DNA of 64,000 nt from Rhynchopus sp. YZ270_cl-10 (lineage: Eukaryota; Euglenozoa; Diplonemea; Diplonemida; Diplonemidae): contig OZ037876.1 in the NCBI GenBank assembly GCA_964035575.1, forward strand, positions 434,001-498,000. Reading direction: 5' to 3'. Below are positions 33,834 to 45,363 of the stretch, one piece after another (the first letter of the stretch is position 1; every line of letters starts with the position of its first letter). The notes below the pieces were generated by a model, which worked only from the letters and a program-made list of their open reading frames with translations, had not been told where the DNA came from and ran no database searches. The translations under genes and the position numbers were made by a program.

Positions 33834-36800
33834 CTAATCAATTTTACCGCTAAAGAGAAGGCGGGAGTCGGTTTCTTCTGATAGTTTTTTTGAACGTGCA
33901 AGAGAGGCTTCAAGGATAACATGCAGTCCTACACTCTGTCTTGCTCCTATCATGCGTTTACAGCGTTGGAACTTCCCTTGGGAGGCTACCCCTGCAGGAA
34001 GGGCTGCGCGGCAGAGCAATGCTGGGTCCAGCGGCCGCCAGCCTCCGACACTGTTTTCACACCCCACCTTCGCCTCTGCGATCCGCGTACCCGGCTCCTT
34101 CGTCAGATCCACCGTCACTTCCAACCCCGCATAATGCAAAAAATTCTTACTCCCTCCCGGCAACGCATCCAATCCCAACTCCACCAACCCCAACACATCC
34201 TCCCCTACCACCTCCAACACCACCATCGGCTCCACCGAGGTGATTACAGAGTATAGCTCTCTCCGAGAAATCCCTTTTGCAGGATTGATACCACCAGAAA
34301 TGCAGGACGCAGGCAGCAACGCCACGGTACACCCTAGCACCCTGTAGTATTCCAAAATAGAATCGGAAATGAATTGAGAGAGTACGGTTTGAGCGATTTC
34401 GGGGGTATGTTGAAAGGGAGAAGAGGAGAGGATGGTCGTGGAAAGACTATGATTTAGAGTGTCGGCTGCTGAGAGAAGGTTTTTTGTGAAAGAGGCGGGG
34501 GTAGGGACGTCCAGAGGCGGGCAGCACTCCGCCTCGCAACGCACCTCCACTGCGGTGTTCTCCTTCACCGCAAAGGAGATTCTATGAAGAAATGAGATGT
34601 CCCGACCACTCCGCACCACAAACACCCCGTTCACCTTAGTACAAAACACATCCGTCTCCCCCCCTCCGAGAATCACATCGACCACACCCCCCACCTTCTC
34701 CGCCAACGCAACATCGTGTTTAAGCTGCATATTCGTCAAACAAACCACAAAAACACAACCCCCCTCCCTCAACATCTTCCCCAACCTCTTCGCCTCTCCA
34801 ACCTTCTCCTTACAATAGAACCTTTTATCCGCACCGCTGCACTGCAACGACCAATCCTCCTCGACAATACCTATTATCCCCACCTTTTTTCCCCCAGGAA
34901 TATCCAACGTCGTATACTCCAACGCATTCGCAGGAGGAACAGTAGAACCGGTAGTAGCAACATTAGAAAGCACCCAAGGGAAGGTGCATTTACCAGACAA
35001 CTCCCCAAACCGTTCAGCACCATACTGCATATCATGTGGCCCTACCACACTGCATGCTACCCCAAGGTGAGGGAGGAGTGGAATCATATTTTCCCCTTTG
35101 CACGCAATGGTGTCAGGATTTCCACCAAATATGTTACCTGATAATAACAACGGCGCGCCCCCGACCCGCTCCTTCAACCCAGCGATGGAAGGATATGAAG
35201 TTAAAATAGACCCACTTCCTAATGCACTATGACATAACGTAAAGACCACCCCTTTTTGCGGTGGCCGTGGTCCTAGGGAACGCTCTGATAGAGCAAATTC
35301 TGCGTGCATTATTTCGGTCTCCTCTGCTGAAGGTGTGACTGCTATGATATTCAGTAGACAGGAGCTCAACGGGGGTTTTGCCATAACCGGGTACTGTGGT
35401 GCGAGATGCCTTTTATGAAGAGGGTACCGTAGTGCTCCGGTAAAGAGGACTTCAACCGTTGCTACTAAACGGAATGGTTTGGCAGGTCGGGGTGTGATCA
35501 GTAGATTGTAGAAGCGGCATTCGCCTCGAAGCATAGCAGTGCGGTTGTTTGTTAGGAGATACTGTACGTCTGTTCCCTCGGTGTTGATATGAATTGATAT
35601 GACAGTGTTATCTGAAGCCATAACGTCGTTTGCTCCTTCTGCGTTTAGTAGTCGTACGCCAAATGGGGGGAGTTTGAAGGAGGAGGAGGAGGGGGAAGGA
35701 GAGGGGGAGGAGGAGGATGAGTCGCTGTGCAAATCAGGAAGGTCCAGAACCTCGGGCTGGTCAAATGCGGAAGATATCAAAGTGTTGCCCCCTTTGCTCC
35801 AGGCTAGCCGGTCTGCGGAGAGTGCTGTAGGTTTCGCCTTCTTCGCATTGATTTTAAGGCAGCCGTCGAGAAGTCCGTCACCCTGGGAGATTTTGTTGCC
35901 TCGAACGCTGTCAAGAAATCCCATCTCCCTCATGCGACTTAAAATGCTAGAATAAGCCAAAAGCTGCCCCGAAACGACAAACCCACAAAAATTCCAATCC
36001 AAATCAAAAAAGAGGTTTCCTTCGGTGTCACCAGGGTTCTTCCACGAAATGGTTTTCATTAAGGCAGAGGACGCTGCGATGCCTGCCTGCTCAGGGATGC
36101 TGGCACACATTACTTTGCAATCTATCTGCCGTTCTTGCTTTGTGGAACGCACCATGGAGAGCGGCTTTAGACAGGGGGTGCTGTCGTTGTGGAGCTGGGC
36201 GCCTGATTTGAGGAGAGATGGGAGCTCCTCTTGCTGTTGTTTATTGAGCTCTCTGTAGCAGATGTCGTATTCATCAAGCTTAAGGGCAACTCCCGCAAAG
36301 GTTTCATCCCATCCATGCCGGTGTACGACACCTACCCCAGCTTTAGGCGGCGCGTCTCCATCTAACCCATGAGTGCAAGTGCCATTCAAATTCGCAGTAT
36401 CGACCTTCAAATGTAACCGCACCCTGTCCCCTTCCTCTGTAGATAAAACATTAAAGAGAACACCAATACAACAGTTTAGCGTCACCAACGACCCATTTTT
36501 GGTCGGTTTTTCTACAATAATAGTAAGGCTCGCACTATCAATAATCCTCAACGATGAAAAAGAGAATGCCATCCCACACCCTTTACCAACTGCAAAGAAC
36601 TGCTTTGGGTTTACCGCTAGGATTATAGGAGGCCCGGTGATGTGTTGAAATGTGACGGTAACTCCGGGGCATTGTGAGATATGCGCGAGGTAGCGTGCTG
36701 GGAGGAGGATGACGTTTTGCTGTAAAAGCATGCCGGTTGCTATGCCAAGTTGGGTTGCGATTTGGCAGACGGCCTGCAACGCAGCATGGCCCTTTTCGCG

Positions 36801-37130
36801 AAACTCTGTACTATGCGTTGCATGCCTACGTGGCGTGCCTGAATAGTCCCATCGGCAGACCTCTCCTGTTACTGTTGTTTCTTCGAGAGCACCTTCGGTG
36901 TTTTCCCGACGCATTTCTAATACATCCATTTGCAGTGCAGCGATCTCCGCATCCCCACACCCCAGCACCCCCAACCCCCGCAACACCTCTCGTAACTCCC
37001 GCTCCCTTTCGTCAGGAGAGGCGTCACAGAGCCTCTCTATTTCAGCCGCACCCAACGCTGTAAGAAGCCCTCTCCGCGCTGCGCGTGATAACCCACCTTC
37101 TTGCAAACCTTCTGAAGGCCATCCTACCAT
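33834..37130 (-). CDS. 5'-nucleotidase-like protein with degenerate active site
   Basis: 1098 residues, single exon. Residues about 625-850 align with the metallophosphoesterase domain of the UshA/5'-nucleotidase family and about 880-1030 with its C-terminal substrate domain (FISDSILEYYRVLGCTVALL, ISRRELYSVITSVEPMVV, FLHYAGLEVTVD). Metal-site motifs are altered: the usual ND-x-H site reads LCHSALG, GDxFxGS reads GNIFGGN (about 665), GNHEFDYG reads GPHDMQYG (about 697), LTH reads LTN (about 796), and GGHDHD reads GGGETD (about 818). So catalysis is doubtful, and a binding or regulatory role is more likely. Residues 1-600 are not recognised. No signal peptide is visible, although family members are usually exported. 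A run of Ser/Pro lies at about 475-490. The leader is a long CT-rich tract without AG; the acceptor is probably CCCTCTGAG about 100 nt upstream. Confidence 0.85.
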   Translation of the reverse strand: MVGWPSEGLQEGGLSRAARRGLLTALGAAEIERLCDASPDERERELREVLRGLGVLGCGDAEIAALQMDVLEMRRENTEGALEETTVTGEVCRWDYSGTPRRHATHSTEFREKGHAALQAVCQIATQLGIATGMLLQQNVILLPARYLAHISQCPGVTVTFQHITGPPIILAVNPKQFFAVGKGCGMAFSFSSLRIIDSASLTIIVEKPTKNGSLVTLNCCIGVLFNVLSTEEGDRVRLHLKVDTANLNGTCTHGLDGDAPPKAGVGVVHRHGWDETFAGVALKLDEYDICYRELNKQQQEELPSLLKSGAQLHNDSTPCLKPLSMVRSTKQERQIDCKVMCASIPEQAGIAASSALMKTISWKNPGDTEGNLFFDLDWNFCGFVVSGQLLAYSSILSRMREMGFLDSVRGNKISQGDGLLDGCLKINAKKAKPTALSADRLAWSKGGNTLISSAFDQPEVLDLPDLHSDSSSSSPSPSPSSSSFKLPPFGVRLLNAEGANDVMASDNTVISIHINTEGTDVQYLLTNNRTAMLRGECRFYNLLITPRPAKPFRLVATVEVLFTGALRYPLHKRHLAPQYPVMAKPPLSSCLLNIIAVTPSAEETEIMHAEFALSERSLGPRPPQKGVVFTLCHSALGSGSILTSYPSIAGLKERVGGAPLLLSGNIFGGNPDTIACKGENMIPLLPHLGVACSVVGPHDMQYGAERFGELSGKCTFPWVLSNVATTGSTVPPANALEYTTLDIPGGKKVGIIGIVEEDWSLQCSGADKRFYCKEKVGEAKRLGKMLREGGCVFVVCLTNMQLKHDVALAEKVGGVVDVILGGGETDVFCTKVNGVFVVRSGRDISFLHRISFAVKENTAVEVRCEAECCPPLDVPTPASFTKNLLSAADTLNHSLSTTILSSSPFQHTPEIAQTVLSQFISDSILEYYRVLGCTVALLPASCISGGINPAKGISRRELYSVITSVEPMVVLEVVGEDVLGLVELGLDALPGGSKNFLHYAGLEVTVDLTKEPGTRIAEAKVGCENSVGGWRPLDPALLCRAALPAGVASQGKFQRCKRMIGARQSVGLHVILEASLARSKKLSEETDSRLLFSGKID

Positions 37131-37667
37131 TGAGGGGAGAGAAGAAGGGAAGAGGAAAGGGGGGGAGGGGAAGGGGAAGGAAAGAGAAGTAGGGGGGGGA
37201 TAACAAAAAGAGGGGTCTCAGAGGGTGTAGATTGGAGTGTTGACTTAAAAAGTTGTAAAAAAGAAATCTGGGGAAGGGGGTGGTAGTGGGGAGAGAGGAG
37301 GAGAGTGGATTGCGGATTGGAGGGTGGTTTGTTAACTTGTAGATACGAGGGGAGGGTTGAAATTTTTTTCATTTTTTGGTTTCATGTTTTGAAGGGTGTG
37401 AAACACTCCAACAAATTTCGCAAAATACAGGGGGTACAAAAAAATTCTAAAAAGGGAGGGGAGGGTACCTCGATGTCAGTACCTCTAAGAATCTAACACA
37501 AAAAGGAGGTTGAGAGAGTCTAAACTCGCTTAGTCGCCACAAAAAAAAATTGAAAATAATCTCGTCATCTTATTCTACGCGAATATTTGGAGTGAAGGGG
37601 TGTATGACATCTTCACAAAAAATAAAAGGAGAAAAACTTCAAGGATGGACACTTTTTTAAAACCCCC
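37131..37667. other. Spacer
   Basis: Long CT-rich leader of the nucleotidase-like gene, then AT-rich DNA. A weak family A remnant (CTAAACTCGCTTAG) is at about 37519-37532. Confidence 0.5.
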
Positions 37668-39509
37668 TCAAAACACCAGCGATGATGCAGCATAATACGT
37701 TGACGGTGTGTCGAGCTGCCCAGGCGGCAGTGCTGGTGTGCTGCGGCGCCCTGCTGTGGGAAACTCCTTCACACGCCCCAGGGACAGCGGGTAGGAAGAG
37801 CCGGGCGCGTTCCCAGGTGGAAGCACAGTGGTCACGGGGGGGAAGGACATATTCGCTGGGGGCACACCACCTGCCCCGTAGTACGCTCCGGGGTGGTGTG
37901 CAGCAGCTGCACGTTCAAAGTTCCCATGTGGTACCCTGGACGCCGCAACAGGTGTGTTGTACATCGGAGGTGGCAGGTGTGCAGGAGGCCCAGGCAGCAT
38001 GCCAGGTTGATATGGCGGCGGTGCGAGGGACGGCTCGCGATCAAACTGTGAAGAAAAGGCATCGTTTTTTTGTATGATTGGATCGCTTTAAAAAACACAC
38101 TAAGGTCAGGACCAGGGATTGCGCAGGCAGTTTTGCTTGCACAGCGCTTCAAACTGCGGGTTTGCTGCGCAATGTCGTAGTTATACGAGGAAAATTGGCG
38201 ATGCAGAGCATCCTTTTAAAACAGAATATTTCTTTTCAAATCAACTGAACTGGAGACAGGCAGACCAGTTGGTCACTAAAACACCTTGAAAATAAAACAA
38301 AACACATACCGGCGCTGCCGCCGTCCACTTAGGGACGTGCTGCACTGCAGGCACTGCCAGGTCCACCCGTGACTCGACGTCGTCGCTGTTCCCCGGCGGC
38401 AGTGTTGTATCGGAGGAGGCGCTCTGTGCACGCTGCGGCACACTACCAGGGGGTGGGGGGATCTTGGGCAGGATGCCTGCTGCCTGCGCTGCTTGCACCC
38501 CGGGGGGTGCTTCGGGGTAGGTCTTCTTTGCCGGCGGGTATTCGCTACCGCTCCTCACACCACCCACACCACCCCCAGGAAGCACATCCGGAATCTCAAA
38601 CCCCCACGCCGCACCAGGAGACTCACTCCGCGACCACTGCCTCGCCGCTGGCGGGGTCGGCACACCTAGCTCCTCCGGCCGCGTACGTGTCCACACCGAC
38701 CCGACTCGACCATGCGCATGGCTCCGCCGCGCGCTGTTCCGGTACGTTACCTCTGCACGCACCTCGTCCTCCTCTGCCTGGTTCAGCTGGACTAGGATAT
38801 TGCCCAGCTTCCGCGACGCTGCTGCCGCTGCCGCAGCCGCCATGGCGGTCTGCTCTGCAGTCCCCGACTTCAACACATACCGCGCATTCGGGTCGGGCAG
38901 GAGCCTCTCCCTTATCTTCTCCGGCGACTCACTGACACCACTACCACTTCCACTCCCCGACCGACTCTTTGGCCTATCAGGAGACAACACCGGCCGCCCC
39001 ATATCCTGCGGCTGCGTATTCGACCTCTGCCTCAAAGGTGACCCTGCAGGCACCACCTCCTGGATCTGCAACGGCGGTGTCTTCCAAGAAGGCGCCACGA
39101 GAGAGGGAATCTGCGGGACCGCAGCAGCAGGCGCAGTATGCTGCTGCATCCGCGCAGCCTGGGCCGACTGTGCGCTCTGCAGCGCCTTCGCAAGCTTGAG
39201 TCTCTGCACATCAAGCATATTCAACGACGCTTGTATATGCGCCACATCCTCCCCAGCAGGCATCGCATACCCATTTGCACCGTTCGTCCCACACAACGTA
39301 GACAACGGCTGTCTCACCTTCATCGGAGTTCCTCCAAATGCAGGATTAACATTAACCCCAGCAAATGCAGGAGGACCCGAAGACACCAAATGTGCCTGTC
39401 CCCGATACGGCTCCCAAGGAGGTGGCTGCGCACGCCACAGCTGTTCCTGTATGTGTAGAGGCGGCATCCCTTTGCTAGGGGATAGGTGCGCGCCTTCTGC
39501 TACATACAT
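37668..39509 (-). CDS. Proline/alanine-rich disordered protein
   Basis: 525 residues in two exons, 38310-39509 and 37668-38045; intron 38046-38309 is phase 0 (GTATGT...ACAG). Composition is Pro/Ala/Gln/Ser-rich. Helical, charged stretches lie at about 85-118 (IQASLNMLDVQRLKLAKALQ) and 210-260 (with an alanine run and KLGNILVQLNQAEED). A (SG)n run is at about 185-193. The second exon is Pro/Tyr/Gly-rich (FDREPSLAPPPYQPG). Not recognised; an mRNP- or scaffold-type protein is possible. The first ATG (39509) is used; an in-frame ATG at residue 15 directly follows TATCCCCTAG and could be the true start. Confidence 0.7.
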
Positions 39510-40134
39510 CGCAACAGTGATGGTTATCAGACAAAAAATGCAAAAGAGTCCTTTTAAATAAGGCTCCCTTATTGTGTAACCATTTGCCTGGATGGATGGG
39601 GTGTGTTTGATAACTCATAGGGCTAATTCTTGCAGAAGATGGCCCCCAAGAGGGGGTGTGTGCGTGTTGGGGAAGGGTTCGTAGTGATGAAAAGAAATGC
39701 CGCCTTTTTTTTGTTAGAGATACGACTAGTGACAACCAGTTCGATATTTTTGTAGAGGGGATGAATAAGAAGCGGGAAAGCAGGAGGCTAGATGGGGTGG
39801 GGGAAGGGGGAAGGGGGAGGGTGTTTTGTGTGCACGTAAATGCCTGCCATTTTATTCGGTAAAAAAAATGGCGGTTATTGATGGAGGAACCTCCTGACTG
39901 ACTGTGCACTGCCAGCCTTGAAAGCGTAAATATCATGCGGCCAAGAAAAAAAGATGAAGGTTGGAAATAAAGAAAATAAGATCTGTCTCAACCTCTGTTC
40001 ATTAGTCTGCTTAGATTACTTAATGTTTTGAACATTGGTTATTCATCAACTCTTCATTAATCACCCTCAATCATAACAGCTCTTCGGTGTCTTTGAGACT
40101 CCTCCTCCCTTGAGCATTTTAGGATCCCTCCCCT
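39510..40134. other. Spacer with a family F repeat
   Basis: A diverged family F copy lies at 39870-39920 (GTTATTGATGGAGGAACCTC, CTGACTGACTGTGCACTGCC). No gene seen. Confidence 0.5.
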
Positions 40135-40998
40135 TCACCCAGTTTCTTCCACTCTTTCAGGTGGATGCGGCGTATGTCCTTTACTCCTCTCCTCTGCTTC
40201 CCCTCCTTCTCCTTCTCCTTCCCCTTCCCCTTCCCCTTCCCCTTCGTCACCTACAGGAACTTCTCCACCTTCTAACCCCCCTTTCCCTTCTTCTTTATCT
40301 CCTTCCTCCTTTTCCTCCTCCTCCACTCCGTTCGCTTTATCCTCTTCTTGTTGTTTCCGTTCTAGTCGGAGTCGTCCGATGTCTTCCTCGACCTGTTTTT
40401 CTCGGGCTTCGATTTCTTGTAGGCGTAGGAGGCGGTCTGCACGCCGTGCTGCAGCACCAGTCTGCACCCGAGCACGCTGTGCGTGATAGCGTTCGTCAGA
40501 GGCAGTCTGGCGGTCCGCTTCTGCGCGACGTTGCGCTCGGAGTGTCGTCTCCAGAGAGGCCAGCCTCTCCCGATCCCGTTCAGACGCATACGACAGCTCC
40601 AAAGACCGTGCTCGCAGCACAGAGGTGTTTTCGCTCTCCCACCGAGGGGGGCGGGGGCACACCAACTGCACCCCAGACAGCACCTCCCGTGTTGCAGGAT
40701 CCTCGCAGTTCCTCAGAAGCTCGACACCATTGAAGCGGCTTCGTGTCACCTCGTTTTCGACCTTCCACGCTGCAGTCTTGAACAGCAACACCAGACCGGA
40801 GAGTGCTGGAGTAGGCGCTGTGGGGGAGCAAGAAAAGGAGGCAGGTCGGTTGTGCCGCCACCCCGCAGGGTGTTGTGGTGCCGGTGTTGCCCACGCCTTT
40901 GCGGATACAAGAAAGACCTGCGCTGCAGCACTAAGACCGGTCCATGTCCCCTCTGAGATTGCAAATGGAGTCGACAAATCACGCTGTTCACAGAGCAT
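40135..40998 (-). CDS. Coiled-coil protein with acidic EG-rich tail
   Basis: 287 residues, single exon. ATG at 40998 (MLCEQRDLSTPF); the frame runs further upstream without ATG support. Residues 1-90 are mixed and partly hydrophobic. About 110-215 is a strong coiled coil rich in Arg, Glu and Ala (RLASLETTLRAQRRAEADRQ). About 215-275 is Glu/Gly-rich with a repeated Glu-Gly unit from a GGGGAA-type minisatellite. Not recognised; a cytoskeletal or basal-body protein is a guess from composition. Confidence 0.7.
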   Translation of the reverse strand: MLCEQRDLSTPFAISEGTWTGLSAAAQVFLVSAKAWATPAPQHPAGWRHNRPASFSCSPTAPTPALSGLVLLFKTAAWKVENEVTRSRFNGVELLRNCEDPATREVLSGVQLVCPRPPRWESENTSVLRARSLELSYASERDRERLASLETTLRAQRRAEADRQTASDERYHAQRARVQTGAAARRADRLLRLQEIEAREKQVEEDIGRLRLERKQQEEDKANGVEEEEKEEGDKEEGKGGLEGGEVPVGDEGEGEGEGEGEGEGGEAEERSKGHTPHPPERVEETG

Positions 40999-41290
40999 GG
41001 TTAGAAGGTAGGGGGGGGTAAAACAAAAGGAGCGGTTCTTTGGAGAAAAAAATGAGGGGTGGTGGGGGTGTTGAAAATATGGTAAAAAATGATGTCGTAT
41101 TTTTGGAGCCAAGTTGTATGGGGGGTTTAAGTGTGGGGTTAAATCGTAGGGGGAAAGGTGTTGAGTGGTAACGCCTCTTGGAAGGTGCAGCCAATAAAAA
41201 TGCTTGAAAAGCAGCAGATGGGCCCTCGGATGGATGTGGGGTGCTAGATGCTTCCTTTTTGTGCTTGCTCTTTTTTCCCGCTTTCCGTTC

Positions 41291-43609
41291 TCAGCCGTCG
41301 TCGCAGCCGGAAGGTATCCCTTCCTCGGGGATAGACTGTGCGTCGGAGACGACGCTTCCGGAGCTTTCGACACCAACGTGTGAGTCTACGTATTTCTGTG
41401 TTTCGATTTTTTTGGTGTTTTTCGTGTTGATATATCAGGAATATGTCCCTGTATGGCTACATACATCTTCTTTTGGAGAGCGCACGCTGCCTACCTGCGA
41501 CCCCGCATCGTCGTGCACATCAAGGGAGACCCGAAGCAGGCCGCCGTCCTCCGTGCCCACAAAAACCTCGCCCGTGTTGTCGCAGTAGCTCAGACACCGC
41601 AGCTCCTCGTGGTTGGGGCTGTTGAAGGTGCTCAGGACAACGCCTTTTCGCCACATTTTGACGCCGCCCGAACGGCTGCAGGTTAAGAGGTTCCCCGAGC
41701 CCTTGATGACGAGGATGTCGTTGAGCTCGCCTTCGTCGTGCCAGCACTTCAGCAGCTCCAGGGAGACGAGGTCCCAGACGCGTATCATTTCGTCCTCACC
41801 GCCGGTGTAGAGGATGTTGCCGTCTAGCGAGAGGCATGTTACTGCGTAGTCGTGGCCGTCTGCACAGCTTAGCAGGCCTGTCCGTGAGGGCTTCTGGGGG
41901 TCTTTGAGCGTCCATATGGACACCTCGCCAGCGTTCCCTGCGGTGATGTAGGTGTGCTTCAAGGTGTCGTATGCGATGCAGAGCAGCTCGTCGCGGCACA
42001 CCTTCCAGCGGATGTCGCATTTGACCTGTATAGACGTCGCCTCCTTCGACATCTCCCACAACGCAATGTGCCCATCAAACCCGCATGTGATGATGTGCGG
42101 GCGTTCCTCCAGTAGGCCGTGTGCGTTGTAGCGGTGTGTTCCGTAGGCAATGGCGCTGATTGTGTTGCTGTGGCCTGTGGGGTGGTTTGGTGGGGGGGAG
42201 GGAGGAGGGAGGAGGGAGGAGAACGTACCAGCAACGCGGTGTGTCTTCTCCGTCTGCAGGCCCCACATCTTGAGCGACCCGTTCTCGTGTCCCGTGACAA
42301 CGGTCTTCTCGTCGGCAATGTAGATGCAGGCAGATATCTCGGAGTACTTTTCGACGAGTGTTTTGGTATTGTCGAGGGTCTGTAGGATCGACCACACGCG
42401 GATCGTGTTGTCTGCGGATGCTGAGAGCAAGGAGAGGTTGTTCTCCACAGGCGTTTTGTCGGGCGAGGCGAACAGCGTGACACCAACGACACGCTGGGTG
42501 TGCCCGCTATGCCGTTTATACGGCAGCGAGCGTTTGATGCTGAAGACCTTTATGGACGACGCTGTTGTGGCGAGGATAACAGGCTTTCCTCCAATCTTCG
42601 TAACTGAGATGGTGGCGACGTTGAGACCAGCATGCGTCGACGCAACGAACTTATCCATACGTGAGTTCCAAATCAATATATCACCCTCTGTGTCCGCCAG
42701 CACCAACTCCTCTGTCTGCGCAGACCACGCCAAGGCGGTGAAGCGCGACCCTGGCGACTTTGTATTCGTCAGATTCACTAATGTATCTATAGTTGATATA
42801 TCCGACAAACGCACTGCATCGTCATACGTCGTCGTGAGGATCACATTCAACGTTGGTACCGGCAACACACAGGTCACCCCCAATGAGCGGAACGACCTGA
42901 CATGCGGCCGCACCAACCGCAACTCATCCACAGAGACCTGCTCCGACTCCAACTGATGCGCAGCGACGGACCGGAGCTGCGTCAACCCGCCCCCTGCATC
43001 ACCTACGTACACCTCTCCTAGGGTGTCTTCCGCAATCTTGGAAGGGAACGACCAGACACAGGTTGTCCAGTAGTCGAAGACGAAGAGTTGCTTGACGACA
43101 AACCAAGGGTATTTGAGCCCAGATCGACCCTCCTCCGCCTTCCAGACCTTGAGGGTTCTGTCGCAGGAGCAGGAGAGAAAGACGTCGCAGTGAGCGCTGA
43201 TGGCGGAGACGGTGGCGTTGTGTGCGGGGATGGTCTGCACGCAGCGGCTGCCTTCTATTCCTCCACCGAGGATGTCCCAGATCTTGATGCAGGAGTCGGA
43301 GGAGCCGCTGATGAGCAGCTTCTCATACTGCTGGTGGTGCAGCAGGCAGGTGACAGACCCACCATGCTTCCCCACAGAGGTGGACTCATTGATCACACCC
43401 TCCCGCCCGCGCTGCAGCTTCCATTGTAGTATATCACCATTCTTCCGCCCCGCAAAGATTGTCTCCACCTGTGGTACATAAGTGTGGCAGGTGTACTGTG
43501 GAAGCTGCTCCAACGCCCGTTTGCTTATCTTCTCCCCACTTCGCCCCTTACTTCGTTTGTGCGCAATGGTGTACTCTTGTTCAAGGATAATGTGAAGTTC
43601 ATCAGACAT
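41291..43609 (-). CDS. WD40-repeat protein
   Basis: 731 residues in three exons: 42229-43609, 41465-42174, 41291-41395. Intron 42175-42228 (54 nt, GTACGT...ACAG) is phase 1 and, if read through, would insert a Pro/Ser run into a repeat; removing it restores AGHSNTISAIAYG, a normal WD40 start. Intron 41396-41464 is phase 0. At least nine repeat ends are visible (IKIWDI, LKVWKA, ILIWNS, IRVWSI, LKMWGL, IALWEM, VSIWTL, IRVWDL, VKMWRK), enough for two beta-propellers. The last exon encodes a polar 34-residue tail. Layout resembles EML-type or flagellum-associated WD40 proteins, but no specific family is certain. An acceptor (TTTCATTTTTTCAG) lies about 120 nt before the ATG. Confidence 0.9.
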
Positions 43610-43870
43610 CGCAAAAGGGAGGTAAAAATATCAAAAAGACAAAAAGAGGCAAAAGGCAGGGAAAATAATGGCTAACAAAGGCGTCACAATTGCATTTAAA
43701 TGGGGAAATAGTCTGAAAAAATGAAATGCGTATTGTTCTCTTTGCAGAGAGGGGGGTGTAGGGTTATGTGTAAGTGGTGGACCTTGAAAAGAGGTGGTGG
43801 GGTTGATGTATGTGGAGAATGTGAAGAGAAAATATGGGGTGAGTATGGGGTGGATTTGGGCATTTAGGTC

Positions 43871-43943
43871 TTTTTTTTTGAATAATTGAATATTTGATAA
43901 CGTGTAGACACCTCGCTTTTTTTTCGTGTCTGAGCTCCACGCA
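43871..43943 (+). repeat. Family D repeat, diverged
   Basis: T run, GAATAATTGAATATTTGATA, ACGTGTAGACACCTCG, then GAGCTCCACGCA. CGTGTAG...CTCCACG can pair. Confidence 0.5.
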
Positions 43944-44729
43944 GCCGTTCCTCGCCTAAGCTGTCATTTCGTGGATACCCATTACTACTTTTTTTTTTTT
44001 GTGCGAGTATGCAATACATCTGGAAATGAAAGACGCGCTCTTCAGTTGTCATAGAGTCTTACCGTCCCCCTTTTGCTCCCTTGTGCTCCACCTCTCCCCC
44101 GTACTTCAGGACGCGGGTTTTCGGGGGTTTTTGGGACTTTTGGGGCTTGAAGAAAAAAATAGATGGATGCGATCAACAAACAATAAACAACGAATACACA
44201 AAGAAGGGTATTTCATTTTTTATACTCAGGCAGCATTCGTTAGTTACTGGGAAGATCAATCAGGGCAGCCCTGAGGCGTCTTTTTTCCAAAAAAGAAAAC
44301 AAAAATAATAAGAAGCCTTCGTCAGATAAACCAAAAGCCTCACAACAAAATAGGGTGGGTCCGGTGTGGATATGGGTTTATTTCTGGGGTCGTTTGTGCG
44401 CCGTGCGCACAAACCGTCACAAAATCGTTGGCACCTTGGGTGCACAGCATTCATTGAAAAGCAAGGATACATAAAAAGAGGGGGGTGAAACGAGCCAAAA
44501 AAAAAACGTGAAATATATTGCATGAGTTTGCACACAATACTTTCCACCATCGCTATCGCGCGGGAACACACGGGAAACTTCACTCAAAAAAAAGACAGCC
44601 GAAAACGACCTGAGGAAGGTGCTGAAGGGGGCAATGTGGTGTGCGCCGTCATGGAGCTAAGAACCTTGACGTGCGCACCACCACTGCACAGAGAAAAAAG
44701 TGTGGAGAGACACGAGGAAAAGAGGCATG

Positions 44730-44913
44730 CACGATGCTACGTGTCAGAATGACATGCAAAATGACGTCTCACTTTTCTAACATGTCATGTGGTACATGTC
44801 ATTTGACATGACATGTGGGTACAAAACCATAGAAAAGTGTGTACAATGCACGTGGTACATGTCATCATTTTTACCATGTCGTAGGACGTGTCATTCTGAC
44901 ATGTAACGTCGTG
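44730..44913. mobile_element. 184-bp imperfect palindrome, MITE-like
   Basis: The left end CACGATGCTACGTGTCAGAA pairs with the right end TTCTGACATGTAACGTCGTG. Further inside, CACTTTTCTA pairs with TAGAAAAGTG, and many CATGTCA/TGACATG words pair. No target duplication was seen. A single transcript would form one long hairpin. Confidence 0.65.
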
Positions 44914-45329
44914 TGGCCGGGACGAGTCCAATAATGGAGTAACCGAAAGCGGTAGTCTCCTTCCTCACACACAGACCATGTTTTGAAGAGAAGCCTAGAC
45001 ACGTCCCCCACCTTGGGTGAAGAAGGTTGTGCCAAGCGGAAGAATAATGTTTTTTTTTAACGAGCATTTCCTTTGTTTCCGTCGCTGGTGTGGTACACTA
45101 CGGTACTCAGAGGTATTTGAAGCTAATTTTTTTTGGCTTCTTTTGGGTGAACCACACCAGAGACGAACAAAGAAAAAACATACCCGGGGTAAAAGGAAGG
45201 TGGATGCTCCCTCGTGTGCAAGGAAACCCACCTACCACGTGAAGAGACGCAAACCCCAGGTATGTGTGACAAAACTGAATATGACACGCCACTTTTTTTT
45301 TTCATCTGCAGAAGAACTCAAGAAGAATG

Positions 45330-45363
45330 CTTTGAAAGATGACTGTACCTCTCGGTACGAGGC
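45330..45363 (+). repeat. Hairpin repeat, family B variant
   Basis: TTTGAAAGATGACTGTACC, loop TCTC, GGTAC: stem GTACC/GGTAC replaces the usual GTG/CAC stem. Confidence 0.6.
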
